64,000 nt of DNA from Musa acuminata AAA Group (GCF_036884655.1 NC_088339.1:27609501-27673500), one strand, 5' to 3'. Positions 50,201 to 63,469 are shown, counted from the first letter of the stretch. The notes: generated by a model not told the origin, from the sequence alone. Made by a program: numbers and translations.

Positions 50201-52152
50201 TTTTTATATGATTGTCATAATTTGTATTCTGTTATCTTTCATGCATTTATTATTTTAACTTAATCAAACTTTTGCATTGCAATTATTTCTTTAAAGACAA
50301 AAATTGAATATAATTCCTTTAAAGTTTGTTATTTCATATTTATCCTTCTAAGTTTAACTTTAGCTTATATCTTTGCATACATAAAAAGTACATATATGCA
50401 CTCGTAGATAATCGCCATCAATTGACTTTAACTTGATTGTTAGAGTAGAGATGTTGAACTTTTAATTGACATTGCTACACTTTCAAAACTTTGAGATGAT
50501 AGCAAGAGTTTTAGGACATTTTAAGGCATCTTTAATACCTTACTATCATAAAGAAGAAAAAAATAGAAAAGAGATCTTAGCATATGTTTCAAACAGGAAC
50601 ACATGTAAAAAGAACAGAATCAATATTGGCTTGTGTTGCTTGTGGAAAAATACATCCTCTGATTTATGTTGCATTTCAACCTGAAATGTATAAGATTTAA
50701 CAAATACAGCATGATATATCATTGTTTCAAACATAAACCTGACACAAATTTATAATTATCAAGAACCAGTAGTAATACTTTACTTACCAGGTGCCTGCAA
50801 TGGTACTTCTAACTTGTCTACTTTTGTTCAAACAGGTTTTTCTTTTTAGATGATTTGACAGGCTTTGAAATCACATATCTTTTAGAGGTAAATATCCTCC
50901 ATGCCTTCGATGTGTCTTTTTGGTGGAACATTACACACAAGCTTAGGAAGACAACCTGCTGATGTGACTTAATGTCTATTTTGCGAACTGATCTAAATAG
51001 CATGCCATACTTGCGAACTCTGTCCAAAGATTTTAGAACTGCTAATATAAAAATGGTGAGACTGGAGACTCTTTGGTATCCCAGAGCACATCATCATCGT
51101 GTGTGGTGACAAATTGCTGAAGAAAAAAGGTGGCCTAGTCTATGATACCACTATGATTATACAATAAGTTGCTATACACTCTTAGTCAAGCACTTGAGCC
51201 CTCGTTGATCCCAACATCTTTTGTTTGGACACACACACATATATATAATGGCCCTCTAGTCTTTTTTATTAAATTCCATATAATTATAATTATTTTGGAC
51301 TTTTTGATATAAATATAGTGTTGTTATATGTGTATCTCATTTTTAAGACAATATCACTTCAAAACAATTACATGGATTTTAACATTTAAATTAATTGAAT
51401 CATCTCAAAACTGGCACAATTAATCTTTCTTTTGATTTTGATTGCTTGAGTTATTATTTTTGAGCTTCTATTCATCTTGATTGATCATAAAAAATATATA
51501 TTTTCTGCTGTGCTCTCAAATGGCTTTAGTAATTTATAATACTGGTCCATGCACAATCATAAGTCACTCGGACACCATGTAATCATCCTGGAGAATCTTC
51601 ACTTAAACCATTAATTATTTTGAGCAAACATTAGATAAAGTCTTAGCAGCTTTTTGTCCTTTTTCTTATTGTCCTGATGCAGTTGCCAGAGCCCTATGGT
51701 TTCATCTTTACGTGGTTTGCTGCTTTACCACTAATATTTGTGTTATCACAAGCAATCACAAATGCCATCGTGAAAGATTTTCTCATCTTGAAGGTACATC
51801 TATCATCACTATGCTCGTCAGTTTTTAAGAGTTTTGAATAATTATCAATTCTATCATGAAACTAAACTCTATAATTCTATACATAGGGTGCTTGCCCAAA
51901 CTGTGGTACAGAAAACGTTTCTTTCTTTGGGACTCTATTATCAGTGCCTAGTGGTGGTTCCACAAACACAGTCAAATGCTCAAAGTGAGTTTAACTTGTA
52001 GTTTTGTCCAGAACTTATGTCTGACACTAGGAGGTTTTCTCATTTACTTGATTTTATTAATAACACTGATTTTATGTATCAGCTGTGGCACAGCATTGGT
52101 GTATGATTCAAATTCACGATTGATTACACTCCCAGAGCCAAGTGAAGCATGA
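47248..52152 (+). CDS. PGRL1: PGR5-like protein 1, chloroplastic
   Basis: Exons: 47248-47431, 47542-47657, 47764-47860, 47974-48074, 48767-48823, 50042-50118, 50836-50887, 51683-51793, 51887-51984 and 52083-52152, giving 320 aa (Arabidopsis PGRL1A is 324). Residues 1-60 form an Arg/Ser-rich plastid transit peptide. The stroma-facing part carries FYYDKKAIMSNEEFDNLKEE. Two thylakoid membrane helices span about 197-217 and 236-256. The six redox-active cysteines of the family are present: C78, C179, C268 and C271 (CPNC), C296 and C299 (CSNC). PGRL1 partners PGR5 in antimycin-A-sensitive cyclic electron flow around photosystem I and is controlled by thioredoxin-type redox changes. A second in-frame ATG at 47260 would remove four residues of the transit peptide. 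LQY1 follows on the same strand. Confidence 0.96.
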
Positions 52153-54459
52153 AGGTAAACCTTAAAGCTTTCTGATTTTAATATCTCATTAAGAAGGCAT
52201 CAAGATTTAGGATAGGTAACTTGCTGCTGCCATTTCTAAAGTAGAACATTATGTTAATACTATATACTTGTGTAACAGAAAATAATACTAGAAAACTGGA
52301 TCCAATATATCCAGAAGATGATCTCTTCATGTCCCTCTTGCAAGTATCATAGTACATCCCACCTCAAGAACATTACCAAGCATTCTCTCTGAGGCGAACA
52401 TAATATAGTGGGAGGGAGATGGTGACTCATCACTGTTGCGATAGAAATTTGAAAAACAAAAACTACAGCAGTGGAGAAGAAGAAGAAAGGATGTAAATCA
52501 AAACAATCCTAGAAACCTAAATGTTGCATAGCTCCATGATTTATGGCCAATGGTTCATGCCCATGACCACACCCTTTACTCGACCCAAATTTGCCTCAAC
52601 ATGTGTGTGTGTTCCTTGACTAACATTCGAGGCCAATTTTCTTCCCAAGCTCCCAACAGACTGAAGTGAAAGAGATGCATATTAAATCAAGAATCAACCA
52701 GTCCCTTTCACGTTTGGCAGTTAAAGAACCCAATGAGATAAAAGATGTTGCACGGGCTTTAGTTTAGAGGTGGCAGCAACAGGAATTTTGAGTTTTCCCT
52801 CTTATATATATACTTTGGCAACTTGTCCTAGAGGAATGAGAATGAGACACTTCTCCTTCATTCCTATTAAACTATATACCCCTGCATTTGTGACGCATTT
52901 TTTTTCAATGGTCTAAAGAAAAACTTAATGCTTCCATCAAGTGTCCTTCAGCATATTATCTTTTAGCAGTTTCACACCAGTGGTGTTGTCGGAAACTAGC
53001 ACGATTGCCATATCAGAACCTTGATTCTTCTGTCTTACTGATCTTTTGGTGTATATACTATTTTTAGCACGATTCTTTTGCAGTTTCAAGAGTAACTTTG
53101 CAGTTAAATAACTTGATGGCATTATCTGCTAGGTGTATCTATTGTTTATACAAAAATTATTTTGCAGCTTCAAGAACAGCCTTGCTGATAAGCAACTTCA
53201 GAGTAAAAGCATGTTGAACTCCAATTTCCCATATGTACAGTCTTGGTGAGATTGATGTATTGCTAATGAATGGAAGGTTGTTCAGTGTAAGAATAATTGT
53301 ATATGTATCAACGCTGTCATAATCTATCTTCAGTACTGTAGTTGCTTCGGTAGACAGATCAGGTGTAAATTCGGCAAATTTACTGATGATCTTTATCATA
53401 TAATAGGATGAAAAGAAGAAAAGCTTACTGTCTGCCTACACCAATGCTTCCTCTCTTTTCTGAACCTTTGGACCATCAATAGTTTGGCTATTGGAGGCTC
53501 AGTAGTGCAGGTATCTGAAATTACTGAGTTGTGCAATAAGATTATGAACCATGCTTAGAAAAGGGCTAGAGTTTGCTTTCCTGATTAAGCAATATGTAGC
53601 CACATGATTTGTCTTTTGTTTTATTTTATTAATCTCTGCATACGCTTGATGATCGTCAGCAGCCCTCCCAATTTAATGTAATTTTAATCTCTTATCAATC
53701 GGATAGAAGCAGTATTTTTTTTTTCCCGTCTTTGCGAGAAAATTTGACATCTATTTTTGAAACTTTTAGGATAAATGAGTTGGACATTGTGTTCGGCTGT
53801 ACTTTTTCTTTTTTCTTTTCAAAGCAATTGTACTGTGAATGGTAAAAACAGAGAATTTGTAGAGAATATTAATGGATTTTTTTTGGGTTTATCTTACTAT
53901 TTAACATATGGTAACATCTAATTTCCAACTCTGATAAATCTTCACAGTTTGATTCGGACTCAAATATCGAAGAAAAGAGATCTTTACATGTGCTGAACAA
54001 GAGCAGAAAAGTTCGTACCAAAGAAAAGTGTGTGTGTGTGTGTGTGTCAAACAATCATACATGTTTAGTGGAACATACGCTACAATAAAATATAGTGATA
54101 ATTTTGAGGAGATATATATATCTCCGAAGGGATTCATAAACCACAAGTCTATTTAAACCTGTACAACTTAGGGATAGTAGTCATCACACGGAGCACGGTA
54201 ATTAACGTCCACGCGTCACTTCAGGAAGTGCAATACTCCAAGTTTACGATCAAGCCAGTCATATTTGGACTAGATCATAAGCGGTCCAATTTTGACTCTA
54301 ACGGCCTCGATTCTGGTGATGCAACGCGCGCGCCCAAATCCTCATCTAAAACATGTGGCTCGAATCCATTTCTCCAAGCCGAGGGCCACAAATCCAAGAC
54401 GACCACCAAGGCCACTGCGGTTGCGTCTCCGAACCCTTTCGCTCTCCATCGACGACTCC
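52153..54459. other. Intergenic region between PGRL1 and LQY1
   Basis: I see no gene. It holds the PGRL1 3' flank, AT-rich sequence with short chance frames, a (TG)n run at 54029-54047, and from about 54280 the GC-rich LQY1 leader. Near 52960-53190 a phrase with CACGATT, TTTTGCAG and TTCAAGA is repeated loosely, which suggests an old local duplication. Confidence 0.5.
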
Positions 54460-57400
54460 ATGGCCGTGGCGCCCGCTGCTTCCACCCTCCGCTCCTCCTT
54501 CCTCTCCTCTCCTCGCCATCCCAAGCTCTCCCTCTCCAGCAAACTCCCGGTAAGCCGTCGCCTGCCCGCCTCGTACCCTCGCGTCCGAGCACTCGACCTG
54601 GACCAGAACACGGTGCGTTCTTCTCCTCCTCCGCTTCGTCTAGGGCTGCACGATGGCCGGTGGCTTTTGACACAGCGGTTTCTATGTTTCAGCTTGTCGC
54701 CATCTCCGTGGGGGTCGTAAGCGTTGCGGTCGGCATCGGTATCCCCGTGTTCTACGAGACTCAGATCGACAATGCTGTAAGTTCCGTTACAGATATCTGG
54801 TGGAGTGGGCGGCATGCTGTTGTGCTGAAGCTTTTCTGTTGCATATGCAGGCTAAGCGGGAGAATTCGCAGCCTTGCTTCCCGTGTAACGGATCCGGTGC
54901 TCGTAAGGCCTCATATCCTGAGCTTAGAAATTGATGAAGTTATGCGTAGAGATGACTTAGTGTCTAGATTTAATCTTCATCAGTTGCCTTTTCTGTTTGT
55001 GCTTTTGCTAATCATATGGAAAACAAATGAAAAAATTGAAGGGAATTTTGTTAAGCTCAGGAGACAATTTGAAGATTGTCAAGTCAATTTTGTCATGCTT
55101 GCATTAGGGGATTGAATGATAGTCGACTCTAAGGAAGTTACACTTCTGATTATGAATTTTGTTTGATAATAAAATGCTCAATTGAACCTGTATAACTTGC
55201 GATTTTGGAAGGCTCTGCGGAAGGCTAGCATCCAATTTGTAAAGGTTCATCATTCATGAATACTTTCCAAGTAGCATTAATTAGTAAAGCAAAGTGATAC
55301 CTAATAATAGGATTTAATGCAAGTTTCTGGCATATTACTTTCCATGATGCCAGCAAGTGACTTCTAAAAGTTCCTTCCATTTAATTGCTTATAGTCACTA
55401 CAAGTCTGTAGTTTTTCCCCTTAAAAGAACATGTAAATCTCTAACTTGTTAAAGGTTTTCTTCAACTGGTTCAATTATTGATGTTTTTGATACAATATAG
55501 TATGTTCTTATATTGACTTCCACCAAGGGATATTCTTGCTTCCCATGTTGAAATCCAAGCAAAACCAATAGTACATCAGATAAATTCTATATTGATTATA
55601 GTTACTTGCCAAGGCAATGTAGAATATATGGTTTCCTTGATCACCTACCTTCAATTAATGATAGTACTGATATAAGTTTAGTTCATTCCCACCGGGCTGA
55701 GTGGGAGATGTAGGATAGATAACCAAAGAGATGTTTTGTCGCAATAGAAGTATTGGTTTCATCAAACTGAGACACTTACAGGCTTGAGACTCGTCCATCC
55801 TCTTCATATAGATGTTGGGGTGACTAATCTCCTTAATCACAGTGTTTTCTCTCTTCTCAATCGCTGGATTGTCTGTCTGTTATATGTGTGGCAGCTGAGG
55901 ATTAATGTTTGATAACTCATTGATCAAAATGTTCTAGTGAACTTTCAATTTTCTTTCTTCTTAAACAGAAGTTTGAAAAATCAATGTGTTCGATCAATGC
56001 AGCTGCTCTAACATGAGCAAGTTCTCTGTCATATGCTGTTCATATTTATTCTTGCATTGATCTCTTACACCAGCAATGAATAAGGTGAAAAATGTGTTAA
56101 TAAATCATTTTTCATTAATGTTCATAGGCAAAACTGTTTAGCTGACAATGCAACTCAACATATTTATTTAATAAAGAGATGCACACATAGATTATTAATT
56201 TCTCAAAATGTCCAAATTGTTGGTATTTTATTCATATTTTTCGAGTGAATTAGAAATTTAATGGAATTGGTGCTTTTTCAGAGCAATGCAGATTTTGCAC
56301 AGGAAGTGGTAAGATCACTGTAGTGCTTGGAGGTGGTGATACAGATGTCTCACAGTGCATCAACTGTGACGGTGTTGGTAAATTAACATGCACTACATGC
56401 CAAGGCTCTGGAATCCAACCACGATATCTAGATCGAAGGTAATAAATCATCCAATAAAATTGCAATCAATCAAAGATGAAAAACAATTTCTTAAGACTTT
56501 TTGTGTCACTTTATGTTATTACTATGCAAATGACTCCACTAAGAACAGCATGCTGTCAACAGAGCACCAAGACCTCATGAAATTTATATAGGGACATGTA
56601 TAATACCATGTCCTTTGCATGCCAACAGAGACGAATGTCAATGAAAAGAAGTAGTAATGGATTAGAACTTCAGAATGAATGGTTAAAACTAGATAAAACT
56701 CATTTTATATTGCTTGATGGGAGAGTTGGATTTATGTAAAACTACATGGCTAAAACTATGAGGCATGATTTATCAGTCCAAGAGATTTAGGATGCTTAAA
56801 ATTAACTTGGACTTAAGCTTGCACATGCTGGTTGTGCCGGTTGGCACTCCCTTGCCCTGCACCAGGATTGTCTCAGCATGGACCTGTGCTGGAACAGTAT
56901 CTTCTTGTGTTGGACACACATAGATAGTTTCATCGAAGAGCTTTTAGTTGTATGCTTAGCTACATTTAGAATTTCTTCAGCAAACAAATCAAATTTGCAT
57001 ACTAGGTAGCAGAGAAAAACATTAGCATGTTGATCACAACATATAAATTATGATCATATGATCATTCTGGTAGAAAAGTTAGACTACAATTGTAACACCA
57101 TGTTTAGCTCCACATCTGAAATGTGCAAAAAAAATTAAGTTGACTTATAAAGGTCTGATGTGCACAATTATTATTAGTGATTTAGGCTTGATAAGTTATG
57201 CTATGATTGTGAACACAATTCCTACATTAATGAGAGAGAGTATTTTCTCAATATTATTTTGCCTTTTCTTGATATATTTGTTTGTCCCAATTTTTCCCAA
57301 CTATTTAGAAACTTGACACTGTGATTAAGTGCATCATCAGTTCAAGAGTTTCTATACAAGATTACCATTTCTAATGAAATAGTATTAATGGTTGATGCAT

Positions 57401-57670
57401 ATTGCAGCATAAGGAATCATGAATTAACTGTTGTCGAAGAGCTATTCCTCTAAACTTGCATGTCTTTCTGGAAAATTTAGATGCAAAAAATAATTCTAAG
57501 TTTTCTCGATTATAAATGCTAAATGAGTTAAAATTCGTGCTTGAGGAATGATAGTAATGCAACTTTCTCGATCTACATGATGCATATGTTAAAGATTCTG
57601 CTAATTGCATGCGTAAAGACTTCTGACATGCTTATTCCTGTTCATCAGGGAGTTCAAGGATGATGACTGA
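54460..57670 (+). CDS. LQY1: LQY1, thylakoid zinc-finger protein disulfide isomerase-like
   Basis: Exons: 54460-54612, 54693-54776, 54851-54902, 56282-56438 and 57649-57670, giving 155 aa (Arabidopsis LQY1 is 154). A plastid transit peptide spans about 1-45. A transmembrane helix follows at about 52-72 (LVAISVGVVSVAVGIGIPVF). The DnaJ-type zinc finger has four CxxCxGxG units: C88/C91 (CFPCNGSG), C99/C102 (CRFCTGSG), C122/C125 (CINCDGVG) and C133/C136 (CTTCQGSG). The family ends with PRYLDRREFKDDD, as here. LQY1 binds the photosystem II core and supports repair after photodamage, with disulfide isomerase activity. The J-domain is absent, as normal for this family. The last exon encodes only seven residues plus stop. 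Confidence 0.96.
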
Positions 57671-58005
57671 AACCTTTCTCTCCAAGTGATGAGAGAGTGA
57701 GGAGATGTTTTACCTTTTAAGTTCAACTCTAAAATTGCAAGGAATGCTCATTGTGTTAGTCTTTTCATGCAACGACTAATACATTTCATTTCTATCCGTG
57801 CAGGATCGGATGTAATAGTCCTCTGGTTCTTTTTATCTATGTATATTGTATTCTCTAATCAGATTATTCGTATGCCAAATAACATCTACATTTTTTTAAT
57901 CTTTAATCATGGGATATCTTTAATCATTTTTTTAATTATAATTCTTGACATGGATTCTTTATTTTCCAATATCACTCAATCAAATCATCCTTTTCCTAAT
58001 CTAAA

Positions 58006-58260
58006 TTGTTTAAAGGTGTAATTTGGAAGGCAATAATTAACAGAGAAAATGAAGAGTTGCATCAGAAGATATCTTGGAACAAGATTTGGGAGTTGACTGT
58101 TAGGGAAGCAGATGCTCTGCATGACTGCATTTGGTCACTCATAACTTGGCAACAGTTTAGAAAAGCCTTTTATGATCGGTATGTCCCTGAGATAATTCGC
58201 AAAGAAAATTTTTTACTATTCGATACTATGATGAAATATGATAGATTTTTTTTGTGAAGC
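58006..58260 (+). mobile_element. Ty3/gypsy-type gag remnant
   Basis: The 83-codon frame has the Retrotrans_gag hallmark ITWQQFRKAFYDRYVPEIIR followed by an acidic/aromatic FDTMM segment, preceded by a WKAI..W..I segment. No downstream zinc knuckle, protease or reverse transcriptase follows in any frame, and a stop ends it at 58257. This is a fragment of a plant retrotransposon. Its ends are not defined. Confidence 0.6.
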
Positions 58261-58487
58261 CCAGCATATGGAGCAGCAGAGGGCTTGTCACCTTGAGGGG
58301 GTCTTTATCCCCCCCTCAGAAGACCAGTGGGTAACAAAGCCCTAACAGTTGAAAGATATGATAATAGCATGTAGCAAATCAAGGATCAGAAATGACCTTT
58401 TAGCTTTTCACCATATGCAAAGGGAAGATCATCCTTTGGGCCTGTAAGGAAAATTAAAAAAAAAGAAAAAAGAAAAAAAGAAACCAA

Positions 58488-58673
58488 TCAGGGAGCTCTG
58501 ATCAATCAAATAATTGTGGTGTGTTATTTCTACGGAAAAACCAATCTTGTATCTTGCCCCATTAGCCAGTGAGTGTGTTTTTATAGTCAGCAGTCAAGGC
58601 AAGATGCAAATATGTGATCAATCTTTCCGTAGAAATAACACATCATAATTACTTTACTGGTCGAAGCTTCCTG
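58488..58673. repeat. Foldback hairpin, arms about 70 bp
   Basis: The left arm (58488-58558) contains GTGTTATTTCTACGGAAA and ends ATCTTGCC. The right arm (58598-58673) contains the complement, TTTCCGTAGAAATAACACA, and starts GGCAAGAT. The outer parts (CAGGGAGCTCTGATCA against the complement of the region near 58660-58673) pair more loosely. The loop is about 40 bp. It could be a small MITE or a hairpin transcript locus; no known microRNA was recognised. Confidence 0.75.
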
Positions 58674-60255
58674 CTACTGTTAGTTTCTGCCTTTCCTTGC
58701 AGACTCGACGGATGATCCTCCTTTTGCAAAAGATGCAGAGCTGAAGGATCGTTTCTGATCATGATCTATGCATGTCATTATCGTGCCTTTCAAGTGCTAG
58801 GATCTCTTAATCACTTCGGTATAAGTTGGTAAGGCCAAAACAATTACTACTATTCTACATGATCTTTCTATAATTGATAGTAATCATCCAAATCCTCATA
58901 TTATATTAAACTCATATCATTAGGAATGGTGCTACCACATATATCCATCAATTTAGAAATTATTAAACAATATCAATATAAAAAATTATACTATAATTAA
59001 CTTTTAATTGGTTTGAACCCTAGTTTCGTTGGTCAAATATACTCAAATTCAACCAGAATCTAATTGTACCAACTCAAAATCTTATGTACTACGTACTCTA
59101 GAATCACCCTATCCAATCAAATTTGGACTTAGCTCTAATTTGGGTCAAACTGTTTGAATGAATCTATTTCAATCAAAATCTTCATCAATATCTTTGACAT
59201 CCCCTTCGCCTTCCTTTTTTTGATTCTTCATCTTCACCATCGTTGATTTCCTTATTTGTGGTTTTCTCAATCAACAAGTAGATCGGATTGCTAATGAACT
59301 CGCAATGCTTCTTGATCGGATCCTTGATTCTCTTCTCTTCCAAATACTCCGATTGACAACAAAAGCTAATAAAGTGGAGGTGGAGGAGAAGGTGAAAGAA
59401 AGCAGATGAGGAGGAGCTAGTGGATCAAAACCGATTCATTAACTCGAACCGAATCGATTTGATTTAACAAAAAAAAAAAAAAACTCAAACCAAAATGATA
59501 ATGTATATACGTAATAATGAGTGCCATATGGTAATTTTATAATATAAAAACATTTTATAATAAAAGGAGATTTTTTATAAATTACCTTTAAATTTTTAAA
59601 ATATAGGGTGAATTTTTTTAAAAAAAATACCTTTATCTTTGAGAAATTCCCATCCTCATGTTTTTTTTAATTTTCTTAGTCGTTCTTATAAATAATCATT
59701 TTACCCTTGATTTTTATTGAACTTGCTATGATCTTTGCCTTTATGCAACGAGCAACAATGGTGACCTCGTGTTGGCCTTTCCTTATGCGTGAGAGTTATA
59801 AGCGAGGATGACAAAGTCACAATCGCCACATTATCTATTTCCTCATATGAGAGTCACTGTTACATTGTCCCCTTCTTTAATCGTATGAAGACTATCACTG
59901 TTTATGTGAACTTCGCTGAACCCTTCCCTACGAGGACCATCGTCACAGTGGCTCCTTTTTCAGGACATTGAGTTATTTTATAGATACATCGGTGGTATCA
60001 GCACATTGAGTTTTCTTCAAAAATTCACAAATACATATACCATAGAATATATTATATGCTGTGGTAAATTCTGACGGGGCAAATATAAAATTGTGAAGTG
60101 GCAGATTTGTAAAAGCAGTTAAAGAAACGCCCAAGAGTTTCTTTATTGAAGTCAATGGTTCGACACACAGGGCGGCTTGCGGCGCGTTACTGCCATTAGG
60201 GTTTTCATCGTCAACCCTCTTCCCCTTTCCTCATTTTCCCTCTACCGCTCCTTCC

Positions 60256-62229
60256 ATGGCGATACCCGGCCCTTACTCTGGCGTCAGCACCCTCGCGTTC
60301 GTACGTACCTTTTTCCTCCCTCCCTCTCTATTTCTCTTTCACTTTCGATCAATCCATGACTTCCAATGACGGCGGTCGTCTTAAATAGGTTGCTCGTGCT
60401 TCGGCGTTCGCGTTCGGTGTCGTCTATGGAAGCGTCAAGCTATCGTATCTCCAGGTACTAAATTCTTGCTCTCTGTCGTCGGACCGACGACTTTTCTGTG
60501 CTTCCTTGGACATTAACTGCCTCAGTTGTATTGTATGTTGTTAAGCTATGATGTAATTTATGGTTGTTCTTTGAGTATTCCAGTTAGTATCTGTGACTTG
60601 TTGAGGTATGATTGTATGTACTTGCACACAAATGGTTGATGAGATTAACACCAAGTTAGTATTTTGAAATTCTATAACCATCGTGGCTGATTCAGAAATT
60701 AAGCTGGTTTTCCTCAGCAAACCTGAAAGAATGACGAGACTGATAGTTGAACCTGAAGTCACATATTGATGCTTCATAGTTTGTAGACACTTTTATCTTT
60801 GAACATATGGGCACTTTATCTTTGCAGATAAGCATAGTGATTGGTTTTTGTTTTTCACGATTCAAATGAATGATAAAATAAATGTTTGCTGAACGAGATT
60901 GTTACAAATGCCATCTTTTTCTCTTTTATCCATGGTCATGCTATGCTATCCGTGTTACTGTTCTTTGATGAGAAATCTTTGTGCCAGTTTGTGGGAAGGT
61001 CAATTTTCATGAAAAATAGATAAATAGATTGGAATTTGTTATCATTGCATTAACTTGGGACCGGCTATAAGGCTAATTTAATCCATTATAGGCTGGTAAG
61101 ATTAAAACCCTAACAAAAGCCCACTTGGAACAAAGGTCAAGCTAGTGAACTGCCAAGGGAATCAGGATCACTGAAAATTGATTGGTCCTATTCAATTTAG
61201 TTTCAAGGCTATAATAGTTGAACACTTAATGATGTGCCAAGTATCTCTGCTGTAATGCTGTTCTTACCAATTTCTTAGGGCTCTTGTTGGAATTTCTCTG
61301 CTGTAATGCCATTCCTATCATTTTCTTAGGGCTCTTGTTTGCTGGCAGCCAAAAAATTGCCACCACATTGCTTAACCAAGTGGAAAAAGTTGTACTAAGC
61401 CCAATTACTTGTTTCCTTAGGTCCACCAAATAAATCTTCACTCACAAAAACTCAAAGCTGCATCAATAGGCATCTTCCTTCGAAGTGCTGAAGGCTTTAT
61501 GCTCGGTAATGTTCTTCTTGGTTGTCTGGTCAACCAAGGGGACCATTTCGGTAGTTTGTGCATCATTGATTGCTATGGTGCACAGTTTTACTGCAAATTT
61601 TGATTTTGTTGGCATAGGATTCTGTGAAGCAATAATTTTCTTTATTGTTTCTGTAAGGTTCATTGAGGGCAAGCTTGGTTCAAGGTAAGAGCGCATCTTA
61701 ATGACATGGGTGATGATGGTTCAAGTAACGGAAACAACTTCTTTACTTGCTAGAAGATACATCGGTCCTCCTCATACCATGCATTGACAAAAGCCTTTGT
61801 GCACTTTGTTTGTGTTTCCTCACATTATTCTTTCAAATAATTACAGAATTATGTCTGATTTATGTGAAACCTGTTACTTGTGATATGAAAATTTGTGGAG
61901 CTCTATTGCAGGGTCATATGTGGATGTGGAATTTGAATTTCAACTTGTGGTGTCGTCTCCTTTTTCCTCCACGTTACCGTTTTTCACTTGGAATTTTATT
62001 TATTTTGTGATCGTGATTCAACCTCTCGCTTAATCCTGGTTTATAACATGTCATTTTTTTTCTGATGCACTATTTGATCCAGTGTTCAAAAATTGTTATT
62101 GAAGATACAAGTTAAACAACTTTGGTTATTATAAGCTCCATGGTGGTGGCTAACTTAATGTTTCTTGCACATCCTCTCCAGGTCAAGGCAAAGTATCACA
62201 AGAAGGAAGAGGCAAAAGGCCACCACTGA
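60256..62229 (+). CDS. Mitochondrial ATP synthase subunit e (plant type)
   Basis: Exons: 60256-60300, 60389-60454 and 62182-62229, giving 52 aa. Visible features are an N-terminal PGPYSGVSTLAFVARASAF, a single membrane helix at about 12-31 with the GxxxG motif G25-VVY-G29, and a basic tail ending KAKYHKKEEAKGHH. Subunit e sits in the Fo stalk of the inner mitochondrial membrane and supports dimer formation through GxxxG. Splice sites are good (TTC then GTACGT; CAG then GTACTA; CTCCAG acceptor). The first exon is GC-rich. The large intron 2 (1.7 kb) holds chance frames and a 51-bp repeat. The 3' flank carries three tandem poly(A)-signal units. Confidence 0.9.
61244..61345. repeat. 51-bp tandem repeat in intron 2 of subunit e gene
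   Basis: TCTCTGCTGTAATG starts at 61244 and again at 61295, and both copies continue to TTTCTTAGGGCTCTTGTT. The copies differ by a few substitutions. The minus-strand open frame made by this repeat is not a gene. Confidence 0.85.
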
Positions 62230-62426
62230 GGAACAGAATGTGGTGTGTGGTGATTCTTTAACTGCATGATTGAATTTAGTTGTCATCAATTTCTACTGTT
62301 TGGTGTACTTCTGCCTCCATGGCTGATTATACCTGTTGGGTTCCTGGAGCACTTTTCACCAGGATCAACAAGAAGATTTTTGACACTTAGTTCTACTTCC
62401 AATAACTGTTCCAAATGATGTTAGCT

Positions 62427-62692
62427 GAAAACTGGATAGTTGTATTTCCTTCGATATTTTTTCTACAATGTCTTCATATGCTAATGGCGCTTATCAATAA
62501 AATTTAGGTTCCTTGTGATAGGTATTGCTGTGAAAACTGGACAATTGTGTTTTCTTCAATATTTTCGTGTAATGCCTTTGTATGCTAATGGTGCTTATCA
62601 ATAAAGTATTACAAAAATTGGATAGTTGTATTTCCTTCAATATTTTCCTGCAATGTCCCATATGCTAATGGTGCTTATTAATAAAATCTAGG
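62427..62692 (+). repeat. Three tandem units bearing poly(A)-like signals
   Basis: Units start at about 62427, 62532 and 62612. Each has (A)CTGGATAGTTGT or a close form, TTCAATATTTT, ATATGCTAATGG and GCTTATCAATAAA or GCTTATTAATAAA. They lie about 200-460 bp past the stop codon of the subunit e gene, in the likely 3' UTR or terminator region. They could offer alternative polyadenylation sites; this is inferred from AATAAA and the T-rich context. Confidence 0.8.
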
Positions 62693-63469
62693 TTCAAGTT
62701 TTGCTGCTTCTGGTCACTCGTCAACGCCGCGCATTTATTGATTGGCTGAGTCACTTTAAGGGCTGTTTTAATAATAGTTTTTTTGCATCAATTGAAAATT
62801 TCAGTAATATACTTTTTTGATGTATATTCTCATTTCGATTCTGCTAATGCCACCTGATATCATACTCGACTGGATTTACTACTAAAGTTCGTCGCAGATT
62901 TAGGTTTAAATATTCTATGTTGAGGCTTAAACTCTTTTTTTACTCTTTGGTTTTTGAAGCTTGATAACGAAAATTTGATTGTTTGTCTTAGGGCGTGTGA
63001 TGGTGACAAATTGACTTCACCTTTGGGTTATATTTAATTGAAGGATTACAAGGTTGGAGAAGTACGGTAAACTTCGACTCTTGAGTTACACTTTTACTTT
63101 TGATTGCGATAGCAACATCAGATCTCACGTCCTTACTGTCTTATCATCAAAAAAGTTTGAAGTTGAAGCTTTAAAACATAGTTGGTGCGATACGAAGTTA
63201 TTTTAAAGCAATTTTAATTATTAAATGTAGATAACTCAGCTTACGAGGGTGGGTAGTTAACACTGTCACTGGTTCTCCTTTCAGCTTAAACGACTCTAAT
63301 CGTCAACTTATATCACAAAAAAACAAAAACAAAAAAAAGGAAGAGAGAGAGAGAGAGAGAGAGAGAAATGTTTTGGAAGGATGGCTTATTATTAATAAAC
63401 TCGCCAAAAAATTGGGACCCCATCGGTAAAAACGGATCTAAAATTATGATCCTAATATTTTAGTGCAAT

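Larger units (their letters stand above)
57671..60255. other. Intergenic region between LQY1 and ATP synthase e genes
   Basis: It contains a retrotransposon gag remnant (58006-58260) and a foldback hairpin (58488-58673). From 58700 to 60170 it is AT-rich, with poly-A and poly-T tracts near 59467 and 59610 and short chance frames (such as 59789-59971) that I do not accept as genes. The leader of the subunit e gene begins near 60150. Confidence 0.5.

Noticed and set aside
54275..54815. Minus-strand frames opposite LQY1 exons 1-2
   Set aside because: Arg/Gly-rich shadows of a GC-rich leader and transit-peptide region.
61463..61696. Open frames on both strands inside intron 2 of the subunit e gene
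   Set aside because: No family recognised, and they lie within a spliced intron; possibly old transposon debris but unsupported.
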